Source: Planctomycetota bacterium (GTDB lineage: Bacteria > Planctomycetota > Phycisphaerae > Phycisphaerales > SM1A02). Taken from it: DNA of 46,867 bases. The translations under genes were made by a program, and so were the position numbers. Position 1 is the first letter of the stretch. Each line of letters starts with the position of its first letter. The notes below the pieces were generated by a model. That model was given only the letters and a program-made list of their open reading frames with translations, was not told where the DNA came from and searched no databases. The stretch lies in NCBI GenBank assembly GCA_022562915.1, contig JADFOJ010000018.1, positions 1 to 46,867 on the forward strand, written 5' to 3'. Positions 9,166-17,266 of the stretch are shown one piece after another.

Positions 9166-9507
9166 CTATCGAACAGCATCGGCATGAACGGGCGGCGATA
9201 CAAGGTCCGATAGCGGCCGTTGCCCGGCGCGCAATCCCAGGATCAGGGCGTTCAGGCTCAGCACGTCGAGCTGTCGCGGCGCGACCCGGACGAACACGAG
9301 CAGGGCCAGTCTCGGGAAGATGTGGCTGGTCGTGTCGTACAGCGGTTCCAGCAGCAGGTGGCCGTAGGTCACCGTTACCAGGATTGCGCCCAACGCGATG
9401 CAGGCGCCGCGGCGGAACAGGCCCAGGCATACCAGCGCGCCGGCGATCAGCTCCACGACCGGGATCGAGGTGCCGACGGCCCAGTGCATCCAGTCGGGGA
9501 TCCACCG
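9166..9507 (-). pseudogene. DoxX-family membrane protein, 5' end removed by an insertion sequence
   Basis: Minus-strand codons from about 9507 to 9166 encode a DoxX-like tail with PVVELIAGALVCLGLFRRG, a helix with ALGAILVTVTYGHLL and a third helix ending LALLVFVRVAPRQ. DoxX proteins have four membrane helices; here the first helix and start are missing. The frame runs straight into the left end of the insertion sequence at 9508. The missing part is not found beyond the right end of the element at 10803, so the insertion was accompanied or followed by deletion or rearrangement. Confidence 0.7.
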
Positions 9508-10802
9508 TGTCCCTGGCGAAAACTCCGTACTCCTGATTGTACAGAGACTTCCGCTTGGTTGTCTGTGCGACGGATGGCCGTAGCCTGTAGGGATGTTCAA
9601 GCTGCTCGTCACGTTGCTCCGGTCGCTCCTGCTCCCCCGCTCAGCTCTGGTCCTTGAGAACCTGGGGCTTCGCCACCAAGTCGCGGTACTCCTGCGATCC
9701 GCCCGACGCCCCCGCCTCCAGCAGTCCGATCGGATCTTCCGGGCTTGGGTGTCACGGATCTGGTCTGGTTGGCGTACGTCGCTCGTCATCGTCAAGCCCG
9801 AGACGGTCATCCGATGGCACAACCAAGGCTTCACGCTCTACTGGCGATGGCTGTCCAGACCGAAACGAACCGGATGACCGAAGATCCCGCTTGAGCTCAG
9901 AGAACTCATCCGCCAGATGTCTTGCGACAACCCGACCTGGGGCGTTCCACGGATCCAGGATGAGCGTGCTCTGCTGGGCATTCACGTGGCCGAGTCCACG
10001 ATCAGGACGTACCGGATCCATGACAAGAAGCCGCCGTCGCAGACCTGGCGGACATTCCTGAAGAATCACGTCAAAGACATCGCCGCGATCGACTTCTTCA
10101 CCGTTCACACGATCTCGTTCGGCGTGCTCTACTGCCTCATCGTGCTCCGACATGACCGACGCAGGCTCGTCCACGTCAATGCCACCGCCCATCCGACCGC
10201 GGCATGGACGGCACAACAGATCATCGAGGCCTTCCCCTTCGACGAGGCTCCCAAGCATCTGATCCGTGATCGCGATTGTCTCTACGGCAACCGCTTCCAG
10301 CAGCGACTCAAGCACATGGGAATCAAGGAAGTCGTGATCGCGCCACGTTCGCCCTGGCAGAACCCGTTCGCTGAGCGGGTGATCGGATCGATCCGCCGTG
10401 AATGCCTCGACCATGTCATCATTCTCAGCGAAGCGCACCTGACCCGGATCCTCACCGAATACATCGACTACGACCACACCACGCGCCCGCATCAGTCGCT
10501 TGATCACAACGCTCCGATACCTCGGAGCGTCGAACCCGCTGAGCAAGGCCGAGTCGTTGCAGAGCCGGTCCTTGGTGGATTGCATCACCGATACCGGCGG
10601 GCAGCCTGACTGAAGGAGTTCTTCGATGACTGCGACAGTCCGCGCCCATGGCTGTCTCGTGCGCTGTGATTCGAATCGGACTGTTTCACGTAGCAATCCC
10701 GCCCGTTCTTGGCGCAGATGCCGTCACCAACCGTGACCAGACCCCGGGTGTCCACTCCCCGATTCTCGATCGCTCCCCCGGAGAACGTTCTCGCCAGGGA
10801 CA
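9508..10802. mobile_element. Insertion sequence A, DDE integrase-core type, about 1295 bp
   Basis: The ends carry an imperfect inverted repeat: left TGTCCCTGGCGAAAAC (9508-9523) and right, read inward, TGTCCCTGGCGAGAAC (10802-10787). Both begin with TGT, as in the IS3/IS481 superfamily. One transposase frame fills 9593-10609, and about 190 non-coding bases follow before the right end. No target duplication is clear: the left flank ends ATCCACCG and the right flank starts ACCCCGTC. Parts of both ends recur elsewhere in the window (left end at 11598-11646, right end at 34926-35017), which supports the boundaries. Confidence 0.75.
9593..10609 (+). pseudogene. IS A transposase (integrase core) interrupted by one in-frame TGA
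   Basis: Two collinear pieces, 9593-9877 and the frame reopening to 10609, lie in the same reading frame and together make a 338-codon integrase-core transposase. The first piece encodes the N-terminal region (ALVLENLGLRHQ, IVKPETVIRWHNQGF). The sequence then reads G-stop-PKIPLELRELIRQM where relatives have GRPKIPLELR, so a CGA arginine codon appears to have become TGA at 9875-9877. The catalytic domain has Asp at about 167 (AIDFF), the RDRD motif at 225-228 and Glu at 261 (FAERVIGS), spaced as in DD34E enzymes. The catalytic residues are intact, so only the nonsense codon prevents full-length product. Confidence 0.8.
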
Positions 10803-10849
10803 ACCCCGTCGTGGTATACTGCGGGCGCACGATCGAGAGGAGAGAAGCC

Positions 10850-11626
10850 ATGTCCACACGCACGCTCGTCGTCGTCATCGCTGTATCGACGGCGGGTATG
10901 CTCGCCTGTGCCGGCCTCATCCAGCCGGGCGTCGATCTCCGCGCGACGACGGAGATGCACGGCGTCCCGCCGATGGGGGCGGTGCACGTGGAGAACAAGG
11001 TGTACTACGGCGCGCCGCTCAACGGCAGCGTGGTGACGCTCTTCGACGACTTCATCCAGGTCGATGAACCGCCGCCGGCCAACGTGGTGACGTCCGTCGT
11101 CACCGTCACGCCGCTCGGAGCGCGCGGGCAGCACATTGAGATCTCGTTCTTCGGCCCCAACGCGATGGACGGCGCCGGGGGCGACGACCTGCCGATCTTT
11201 GCCGACCTGTACGGCACCTACACCGACAGCGACAACAGCGCGGGATCCATCACGGGCCCTGTCGCCTTCTTCTACGTCGGCGCCCTGCTCGAGTGGGACG
11301 GGCACGATGCGTCCGACCTGCTGGACGAGTCGTCCGTCCACGCGGTGATCGTCGACGTCGACGGCACGGTGCTGGAGCTGAGCCTGGGCGACCACCCGGT
11401 ATCGCTCTTCTACTACCAACCGCCCGTCGGCTCGGAGCGGCTGCACATCGGCCTGCAGTCGTCGTCGCTGGAGTTCGGCGCGCCGTGGGTGCCCCAGCTC
11501 ATCGACACCGCCGACGAGATACTCCTCTCGTTCGACGTCTTCGTCCCAGGTCCGGCGACGCTGGTCGGCGGCGGCGCGTCATTGCTCCCGCCCCGGCTGT
11601 CGCTGGCGAAAACTCCGTACTCCTGA
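10850..11626 (+). CDS. Exported PEP-CTERM-like protein whose 3' end is replaced by IS sequence
   Basis: The start ATG at 10850 follows a GAGAGGAGAG ribosome site and precedes a membrane/signal segment MSTRTLVVVIAVSTAGMLAC with a possible lipobox near Cys. The body (to about residue 240) is acidic and beta-rich without a recognised domain. The C-terminus reads VFVPGPATLVGGGASLLPP, which matches a PEP-CTERM sorting signal (VPEPAT, hydrophobic helix, basic tail) in composition and position. Host sequence ends at about 11597; the final residues SLAKTPYS come from the left end of an insertion sequence, and the basic tail is lost. The promoter region lies in the short gap after IS A. Correct sorting by an exosortase is doubtful. 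Confidence 0.65.
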   Translation: MSTRTLVVVIAVSTAGMLACAGLIQPGVDLRATTEMHGVPPMGAVHVENKVYYGAPLNGSVVTLFDDFIQVDEPPPANVVTSVVTVTPLGARGQHIEISFFGPNAMDGAGGDDLPIFADLYGTYTDSDNSAGSITGPVAFFYVGALLEWDGHDASDLLDESSVHAVIVDVDGTVLELSLGDHPVSLFYYQPPVGSERLHIGLQSSSLEFGAPWVPQLIDTADEILLSFDVFVPGPATLVGGGASLLPPRLSLAKTPYS

Positions 11627-11646
11627 TTGCAGAGACTTCCGCTTGG
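11598..11646. repeat. 49-bp remnant of an IS A-type left end
   Basis: Bases 11598-11646 repeat the first bases of IS A (9508-9557). They share GGCGAAAACTCCGTACTCCT and a downstream AGAGACTTCCGCTTGG, with a 2-bp indel (TGTA versus TG). The similarity stops exactly where IS B begins. It is therefore a decayed copy of the same element, truncated by IS B. Confidence 0.75.
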
Positions 11647-13291
11647 TGTACTGGTCCACCGAGTTCATACCCGGCTCTTGCGATCTCGAAGTCTCTGCAA
11701 GTGCAGCCGTTATGGTGGCTCCTGCTCACAGTTCCCTGCCGACTTCCGCGGAGCCTCAGATGGCATCTCACTGCTCAGAAAAGACCATTGCTTTGCCCAG
11801 GGGAGAGGACCAAGCGCGTCAAGTCCGCCCTGAACCAGTCAGTATCGCTCGCCGCGACCGCGTTGACACTCGTGCACGGTCGGGCTTCATCGAGCCGCAT
11901 TCCGCAAAAGCGGATGGCAGCGGAACTTGATCGCGCCAACACCGAGATTGCCCTGCTCACGGAGGAATTGGACATCAAGGATGACCGCTGGAGTCGTCTG
12001 CCCTCGCGACGACGCCCGTACTACCTGCCCGTCCAGCGTATGCGGATTCTCCAGATCAAGGCCGGCCGCGGCTGGTCGTGTGAGCACGCTGCGCGAGCGT
12101 TTCTCATCAATGAACAGACACTGTGCTCGTGGATGAGACGGGTCGATGAACAGGGCGAGCGATCGCTTGTCCAGATCACGAAACCGGTGAACAGATTCCC
12201 GCACTTCGTCCGCTATCTCGTCCAACAGTTGGGCGTGGTTCTTCCGACGATGGGCAAGGTTCGCATCGCTCAGGTTCTGGCTCGCGCTGGGCTGCACCTC
12301 GGGGCCAGCACCGTGGGTCGGATGCTGAAGGAAGGGGAGCCCCTGTCACCCGGCGTTACCGACCTGGCCACGATTGACGTCACCACGCGCGTCGTGACCG
12401 CGAAATGCCCCGGTCACCTCTGGCATGTCGATCTCACCATCGTCCCCACGAGCGCGGGCTTCTGGGTGCCATGGGTGCCGTACGCCTGGCCGCAGTCCTG
12501 GCCATTCTGCTGGTGGGTCGCGGTCGTGGTCGATCACTTCTCTCGCGCCGTTGTGGGCTTCGCCGTCTTCGTGAAACGACCGACGTCTCTCGAAATGCAA
12601 CGAGCGCTCGATCGAGCGATTCGCACGGTCGGGAGCCCGCCCAAGTACGTGATCTCAGCCAAGGGAACGCAGTTCTGGTGTGACTCGTTCAAGAACTGGT
12701 GTCAACGGCGCGGCATCAGGCGGCGTTTCGGAGCCGTCCAGCAGCATGGCAGCATCTCCGTGATCGAGCGATTCATACGCTCGATGAAGAACGAGTGCAC
12801 GCAACGGGTTCTCGTTCCGCTCGCCATGGAAGCCATGCGACGCGAGCTCACCTTCTACTTCGCATGGTACAACGAGTACAGACCGAGCCAGGCGATAGGA
12901 GGGCGAACGCCAAAGGAAGCCTACGAGGGGCTGCCTCCGGCCAACGCGGAACCCCGCTTCGAGCAACGGACCATGTGGCCACGACAAAGCTCGTGCGCGG
13001 CGCCGCCGGCCCAGATCAAGGGAAGACGCGGGGCCAAGCTCACTCTTGTCGTCGGCTACCTGAACGGCCGGAAACATCTGCCCGTCGTTGAGCTGCGTCG
13101 CGCTGCTTGAACACGCGCTTGGCGCAGGTCTGTGGCGACTTCCTCGCCGGCAGCAGTGCGCCCTCATCCTCAGAGTCCGGCAATATCGAGCGTGCCGGCG
13201 GCCGGAACTGCACGCCCGGGCCCAAAATCGCGACGACGGTCAGACAATGGTGGCTGATTCGGGGGCGTCCTGAACTCGCTGAACCACTACA
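11647..13291. mobile_element. Insertion sequence B, DDE integrase-core type, about 1645 bp
   Basis: The ends are an imperfect 21-bp inverted repeat (18 of 21 match) of consensus TGTASTGGTYCASCGAGTT, at 11647-11667 and 13291-13271. The element carries one transposase on the plus strand. It is inserted at the edge of a truncated IS A-type left end. No clear target duplication is present, since the left flank ends CTTGG and the right flank starts CCCGC. The transposase is unrelated in detail to that of IS A. Confidence 0.7.
11788..13110 (+). CDS. IS B transposase, integrase core, with second catalytic Asp replaced by Ala
   Basis: The protein has an N-terminal coiled or helix-turn-helix part (AAELDRANTEIALLTEEL, then a region with EHAARAFLINEQTLCSWMRR) and a C-terminal integrase core. 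Core motifs are HLWHVDLTIV for the first Asp, a region VISAKGTQFW for the second, and VIERFIRSMKNE for the Glu. Relatives have SDKG at the second position; here it is SAKG (GCC at 12658-12660), and the spacing from this Ala to the Glu is exactly that of DD35E enzymes. The enzyme is therefore predicted to be catalytically dead. The start is uncertain: the first in-frame ATG is at 11914, while family-like sequence (VKSALNQSVSLAATALTLV) begins before it, so TTG at 11788 is proposed. Confidence 0.75.
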   Translation: MLCPGERTKRVKSALNQSVSLAATALTLVHGRASSSRIPQKRMAAELDRANTEIALLTEELDIKDDRWSRLPSRRRPYYLPVQRMRILQIKAGRGWSCEHAARAFLINEQTLCSWMRRVDEQGERSLVQITKPVNRFPHFVRYLVQQLGVVLPTMGKVRIAQVLARAGLHLGASTVGRMLKEGEPLSPGVTDLATIDVTTRVVTAKCPGHLWHVDLTIVPTSAGFWVPWVPYAWPQSWPFCWWVAVVVDHFSRAVVGFAVFVKRPTSLEMQRALDRAIRTVGSPPKYVISAKGTQFWCDSFKNWCQRRGIRRRFGAVQQHGSISVIERFIRSMKNECTQRVLVPLAMEAMRRELTFYFAWYNEYRPSQAIGGRTPKEAYEGLPPANAEPRFEQRTMWPRQSSCAAPPAQIKGRRGAKLTLVVGYLNGRKHLPVVELRRAA

Positions 13292-13320
13292 CCCGCAGAG
13301 CATGAAGAGGTAGCGACTTA

Positions 13321-13340
13321 CGTCAGCCCGGCGGCTGACG
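13321..13340. terminator. GC hairpin after the lipoprotein gene
   Basis: CGTCAGCC, loop CGGC, GGCTGACG forms a perfect 8-bp stem at 13321-13340, just past the stop of the minus-strand lipoprotein gene. There is no T-run, so a factor-independent terminator is only possible, not proven. Confidence 0.35.
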
Positions 13341-13353
13341 CAGAGCCTGTTGA

Positions 13354-13992
13354 TCAGTCGGTCACAGCGGCGTGCTCGATCATTCTCACCGTCCATTCGG
13401 CCTTTGAGTGCTGGTCGATGACCTTGGCGACCTCCGCGCCCACGGTCAGCTCGAACACGTCGGCGTCGGTGGGGAAGACGGTCGGCGCATCGTCCGATCC
13501 GGTCCGTGAGGGATCACTTCGCCGCCACCGCTCGCGCTGCGGGAGGCAGTACCGCTCCAGTGCCACAAGGGTTGATTCACCCACCCGCCAGTCCATGTCG
13601 CCGTCTGTTCCCGACACCCCGATGAGCCGGATGTCGGTCACCCGGGGATCGTCCAGCGGCCAGTCCACGAACGATCCCCGGTACTCCACCATCCCCACGA
13701 GGTACAGGTACCAGTGTCGATCATCGATGAGCCGGTGTCCGAGCAGGACGCCGTTGGCGTCGGTGCGCCGCGGCGCGATGAAGGGGAAGCCCGCCCGTGA
13801 CGCACCGAGAAGCCCGAAGTCGTTCTCGGACGGCGCGCGGTCGGTGCGGCGCAGCGCGTTGAGATCACCGTGGCCCTCGATGGCCACGTACTGTTCGAGC
13901 GACGACTGCCACGCCTTGACCGGGTCGGGGCCGGCGCAGCCTCCGGCGACTCCGACGATCAACGCTCCGATGAGGGCCGGGCTGCCGCGCAT
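13354..13992 (-). CDS. Hypothetical lipoprotein
   Basis: The start at 13992 gives MRGSPALIGALIVGVAGGCAG, a short lipoprotein signal peptide with a VAGGC lipobox, so the mature protein should be lipid-anchored at Cys19. The alternative ATG at 14007 would overlap the upstream gene. The 212-residue body (FGLLGASRAGFPFIAPRR, HWYLYLVGMVEYRGSFVDW) matches no family that I recognise. The gene begins 4 bases after the stop of the ankyrin gene, so the two are almost certainly one operon and may act together in the periplasm. Confidence 0.65.
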   Translation of the reverse strand: MRGSPALIGALIVGVAGGCAGPDPVKAWQSSLEQYVAIEGHGDLNALRRTDRAPSENDFGLLGASRAGFPFIAPRRTDANGVLLGHRLIDDRHWYLYLVGMVEYRGSFVDWPLDDPRVTDIRLIGVSGTDGDMDWRVGESTLVALERYCLPQRERWRRSDPSRTGSDDAPTVFPTDADVFELTVGAEVAKVIDQHSKAEWTVRMIEHAAVTD

Positions 13993-13996
13993 GGGC

Positions 13997-16126
13997 TCAC
14001 TGTACACCGTTGGACGTCGGTGACTTCCTCCAGCCGGTGGACTTCATGATCAGCACCGCCACCGAGTGGCCGCCGGACTCGGCGAGGTCGATGGATGACT
14101 CGCCCTTGAGGTTCCGCGCGGTGGGCTCGGCGCCGCAAGCCATCAGGAGGTTGATCAGCGACGTCCGGCTCGCGAACACCGCTTCGTGAAGCGGCAGCGA
14201 CCCGAAACGGTTGGGGACGTTGACCTCGACGCCCTCGTCCAGCAGCGCGGCGGCGACCGCCTCGTGGCCGTAGCGGGCGGCGACGTGAAGCGGCGTGGAG
14301 CCATGGCAATCGGCCGCCCCGGCGTCCGCCCCGGCCCCGATCAACGCCCGCGCCATTCTCAGGCTGCCGTTGCGTGCCGCGTCATGAAGGGGCGTGATGC
14401 CGAACTCGTCCGGAGCGTCGAGGATCGCGCCGTGTTCGGCGAGCAGCAGCGCGGGCGCAGGGTCGAGCCGGCGCACCGCGAAGTGCAGCGGCGTCGTCTC
14501 GAAGTGCGCCCTCGCGTTGACGTCCGCCCCGGCGGCGAGCAGCACCTGCATCACCCGGAGTTGACCCCGCAAGGCCGCGCGGTGAAGTGCCGTCTCGCCG
14601 GCATGGTCCGTGGCGCCGACCGCCGCACCGCCGGCCAGCAGGAGCCTCATGCTGTCGTTGAGGGTGTATCGCGCCGCCCAGTGCAGCGGCGTGCGCCCCC
14701 GCTCGTCGGAGGCGTTGAGGTCCGCCCCGGCCCGTATCAGCAACGCCACGGCCCCGGCGTGCTCCACGGCACGGTGTAGCGCCGTCGCCCCCCTCTCGTT
14801 GGATTGATTCACCTCGGCGCCGCGCTCCAGCAGCAGGCCAACCATGGCCTCGTGCCCCGCCGTCGCGGCCAGGTGAAGCGGCGTGCTTCCCCACTCTGTG
14901 GAGGACGGCTCCAGCGAGCGGACCGGTTCGTCGACGGGCGCGCCGCCGTCCAGTGCGTTGAGCACCAGCGCGCGGTCGTCAGTCGCAGCGCCCCAGTGCA
15001 GCAGGGTGTACCCGATATCGTTTCGTTCGCCGGTGCCGGCGTCCGGCGGCGCCTCGAAGCAGGTGTTGCCGATGGTGATCAGTTCCTCGGGCGAGCCCTG
15101 GTGGCCGTAGTCCTCGCCGTACCAGGTGGACAGCTCCTCGAGCCGCGCGTCGAAATACTGCCGGGTCCGCCGGTTGCCGTTGTCGTCCACGTAGAAATCG
15201 AGGATCCGCTGCGTGCGCGATTTCACCCCCCGGCGGACGCCGGCTCGCATCCCGGGCACGAAGAGGCCCGGGTTGATCGCCTCGTTCCAGTGCTCGGAGA
15301 TGAACCACGCGAAGAGGTCGGTGTCTCTTCGAACATGGGGGCTGATCTCCCAGAAATCGCCCCGCAGAACCGTCATCGGCGGCCGCTGGACGCCCTTGAT
15401 CCGTACCGGCCGCGTCAGGTTCCGGAAGAACTTCATCCCCGCATAGTTCGCGGCCAGGTCCGCGTTGGAGTACACCCCGGACGAGAGGTACCCGAGCATT
15501 CCCTCTTCGCCCAGGATCAGGCCCTTCATCCCCTCGGCCATCACCTTCTCGTGCGCCCGGGCCGGGGTGTCGCCCCCGGCACGCGCGGCACGATGAATCG
15601 TGTAGTACACGTAGCCCATGTCGGTGAAGTGGCCGAGCTTGTCGGGGCCGAGATAGAAGCCGTACGCCTTCATCGTGCAGGCGTGGAAGATTCGGAACAA
15701 CTGCCGCGGATCGAGCGGGAAGTACACGCCCGTGAAGATGTTGTCAATCGATTCCCAGTACCCGACGATTCGGCCCGGGTGCTTCAGCCTCATCGCGCGG
15801 TCGCTGTGGACCATGTGCTCGAAGCGGTTGATCATGAACCATGCGGCCGCGTACTTGTCGTAGACGGTGTCGGTAAGGGTCTCCGGATCCTGGAGGAACG
15901 CAATGTAGCCGGGGCCTCGCCGTGCCTCCAGGGCACGGCGGATCCGCTCGTTGAGCGTGGTGACCGCGGCGTCGATCCCGTCGTAGTACATCGCGGTGAG
16001 TTCGGGACCGACGTCGGCGAAGTCCTTCCCGAGCGGGACGGTGAACTGATCGGTCTCGTGAGCAGCGACCGGGCCGCTGATCGCCATTGCGACCAGCGCC
16101 GCCGCCGGGCCATGCGTGAACCGCAT
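13997..16126 (-). CDS. Secreted ankyrin-repeat protein with an N-terminal 'PDKLGHF' domain
   Basis: The start at 16126 follows GGGAGG and begins MRFTHGPAAALVAMAISG, a signal peptide ending VAAHE; the open frame upstream to 16513 has no coding character. Residues about 23-360 form a domain with YLGPDKLGHFTDMGYVYY near residue 160. DKLGHF occurs in uncharacterised periplasmic proteins such as the DUF2279/YfiM type, but overall similarity is not established. From about residue 370 there are nine or ten ankyrin repeats of 30-34 residues, recognisable by TPLH.AA and LL..GA. Periplasmic ankyrin domains bind protein partners; here the partner may be the lipoprotein encoded 4 bases downstream. The total length is 709 residues. 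The biochemical role is unknown. Confidence 0.8.
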   Translation of the reverse strand: MRFTHGPAAALVAMAISGPVAAHETDQFTVPLGKDFADVGPELTAMYYDGIDAAVTTLNERIRRALEARRGPGYIAFLQDPETLTDTVYDKYAAAWFMINRFEHMVHSDRAMRLKHPGRIVGYWESIDNIFTGVYFPLDPRQLFRIFHACTMKAYGFYLGPDKLGHFTDMGYVYYTIHRAARAGGDTPARAHEKVMAEGMKGLILGEEGMLGYLSSGVYSNADLAANYAGMKFFRNLTRPVRIKGVQRPPMTVLRGDFWEISPHVRRDTDLFAWFISEHWNEAINPGLFVPGMRAGVRRGVKSRTQRILDFYVDDNGNRRTRQYFDARLEELSTWYGEDYGHQGSPEELITIGNTCFEAPPDAGTGERNDIGYTLLHWGAATDDRALVLNALDGGAPVDEPVRSLEPSSTEWGSTPLHLAATAGHEAMVGLLLERGAEVNQSNERGATALHRAVEHAGAVALLIRAGADLNASDERGRTPLHWAARYTLNDSMRLLLAGGAAVGATDHAGETALHRAALRGQLRVMQVLLAAGADVNARAHFETTPLHFAVRRLDPAPALLLAEHGAILDAPDEFGITPLHDAARNGSLRMARALIGAGADAGAADCHGSTPLHVAARYGHEAVAAALLDEGVEVNVPNRFGSLPLHEAVFASRTSLINLLMACGAEPTARNLKGESSIDLAESGGHSVAVLIMKSTGWRKSPTSNGVQ

Positions 16127-16310
16127 CGTGTTGCCTCCCGGATTGTCCTGTGAGAAATGCCTCCAGGCATTTCGCACACCGGCGTCTTGAGTATAACCCC
16201 GCACGCGGCGGTTTTGATCCCGCGCGCGGTGCCGAAGATGCGGACCTCTACCGATTCCGCGAGTTATCGGTCGCCGGAGGGGGCGGATCGGCACTGGTAC
16301 CATCTCCTGG

Positions 16311-17252
16311 ATGTTCGGCGCGCATCTGTCGATTGCCGGCGGGCTTGTCAATGCCCTGGACGAAGCCCGCGACCTGCGGATGGACTGTGTGCAGGTGTTC
16401 ACCCGGAACCAGCGGCAGTGGTCAGCCAGGCCGCTGGCTGAGGCCGAACGCGTGGCGTGGCTGGCGGGCTTGAGGCGCCTGGGTTGGCGCTCTCGACGCG
16501 GCCCGGTGCACACCGTCAGCCACGCGAGCTACCTGATCAATCTCGCTTCGCCCGATCGGGCGCTGTGGCGGAGATCGCTGGCACGGCACAGGGAGGAGCT
16601 CGACCGTTGCGAGGAGCTGGCAATTCCATGCTGCGTGTTGCACCCCGGCGCGCACATGGGCGAGGCCCGTCCACGCGAGGCGCCTGGCAGCGGCCCGGTC
16701 TCGAAACGGCCGACCGACGATGAACTCAAGGGCTTGCAGCGGGTCATCAAGGCCCTCGATCGCGTGCACCGCGACCTGCCGGGGTATCGCGTCGTGACGT
16801 GCCTGGAGACGACGGCCGGAGGCGGGACGCTGCTGGGCAGCCGCTTCGAGCACCTGGCATACGTGCGCGAGCGGCTCGCGGAGCCCCGGCGGGTCGGATG
16901 GTGTTTCGACACGTGTCACGTGACCGCCGCGGGCTACGACATGACCACCCGGGCCGGGGCCGCCGTGGTGCTGGAGGAGTTCGACGCGGTCTGCGACCAC
17001 CGGCACCTGCGGGTCCTGCACCTCAACGACTCGGTGGGCGCCGTCGGCTCGCGCCGGGACCGTCATGCCCACATCGGCACGGGCGCGTGCGGGCTGAGTT
17101 GCTTCCGGGCAATCGTGAACTACCCAGGCTTCGACCGCGTACCGAAGATCCTCGAAACGCCCAAGGGAACCGACGAGAAAGGGATTCCGTGGGACGTGCG
17201 CAACATCAGAAGGCTCAAACGGCTGGTGCGCCGTCATCCGGAGAGCCGATAG
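16311..17252 (+). CDS. nfo: Endonuclease IV (AP endonuclease)
   Basis: The 313-residue protein matches the TIM-barrel AP endonuclease family, which cuts abasic sites with three metal ions during base-excision repair in the cytoplasm. Signatures are GAHLSIAGG at the N-terminus, VQVFTRNQRQW, LHPGAHMGE, CLETTAGGG, the FDTCHVTAAGYD signature, LHLNDS with DRHAHIGTG, and ILETPKG at the C-terminus. The metal-binding His, Glu and Asp of these motifs are all present. A short loop after HMGEARP (about 15 residues with PGSGPVSKRP) is slightly longer than usual. The ATG at 16311 is the only sensible start. A TPR lipoprotein and queF follow on the same strand. Confidence 0.93.
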   Translation: MFGAHLSIAGGLVNALDEARDLRMDCVQVFTRNQRQWSARPLAEAERVAWLAGLRRLGWRSRRGPVHTVSHASYLINLASPDRALWRRSLARHREELDRCEELAIPCCVLHPGAHMGEARPREAPGSGPVSKRPTDDELKGLQRVIKALDRVHRDLPGYRVVTCLETTAGGGTLLGSRFEHLAYVRERLAEPRRVGWCFDTCHVTAAGYDMTTRAGAAVVLEEFDAVCDHRHLRVLHLNDSVGAVGSRRDRHAHIGTGACGLSCFRAIVNYPGFDRVPKILETPKGTDEKGIPWDVRNIRRLKRLVRRHPESR

Positions 17253-17266
17253 AGACAACGTCAGGC

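Noticed and set aside
16127-16513. N-terminal extension of the ankyrin protein
   Set aside because: It is antisense to the start of nfo, and the signal peptide plus ribosome site place the start at 16126.
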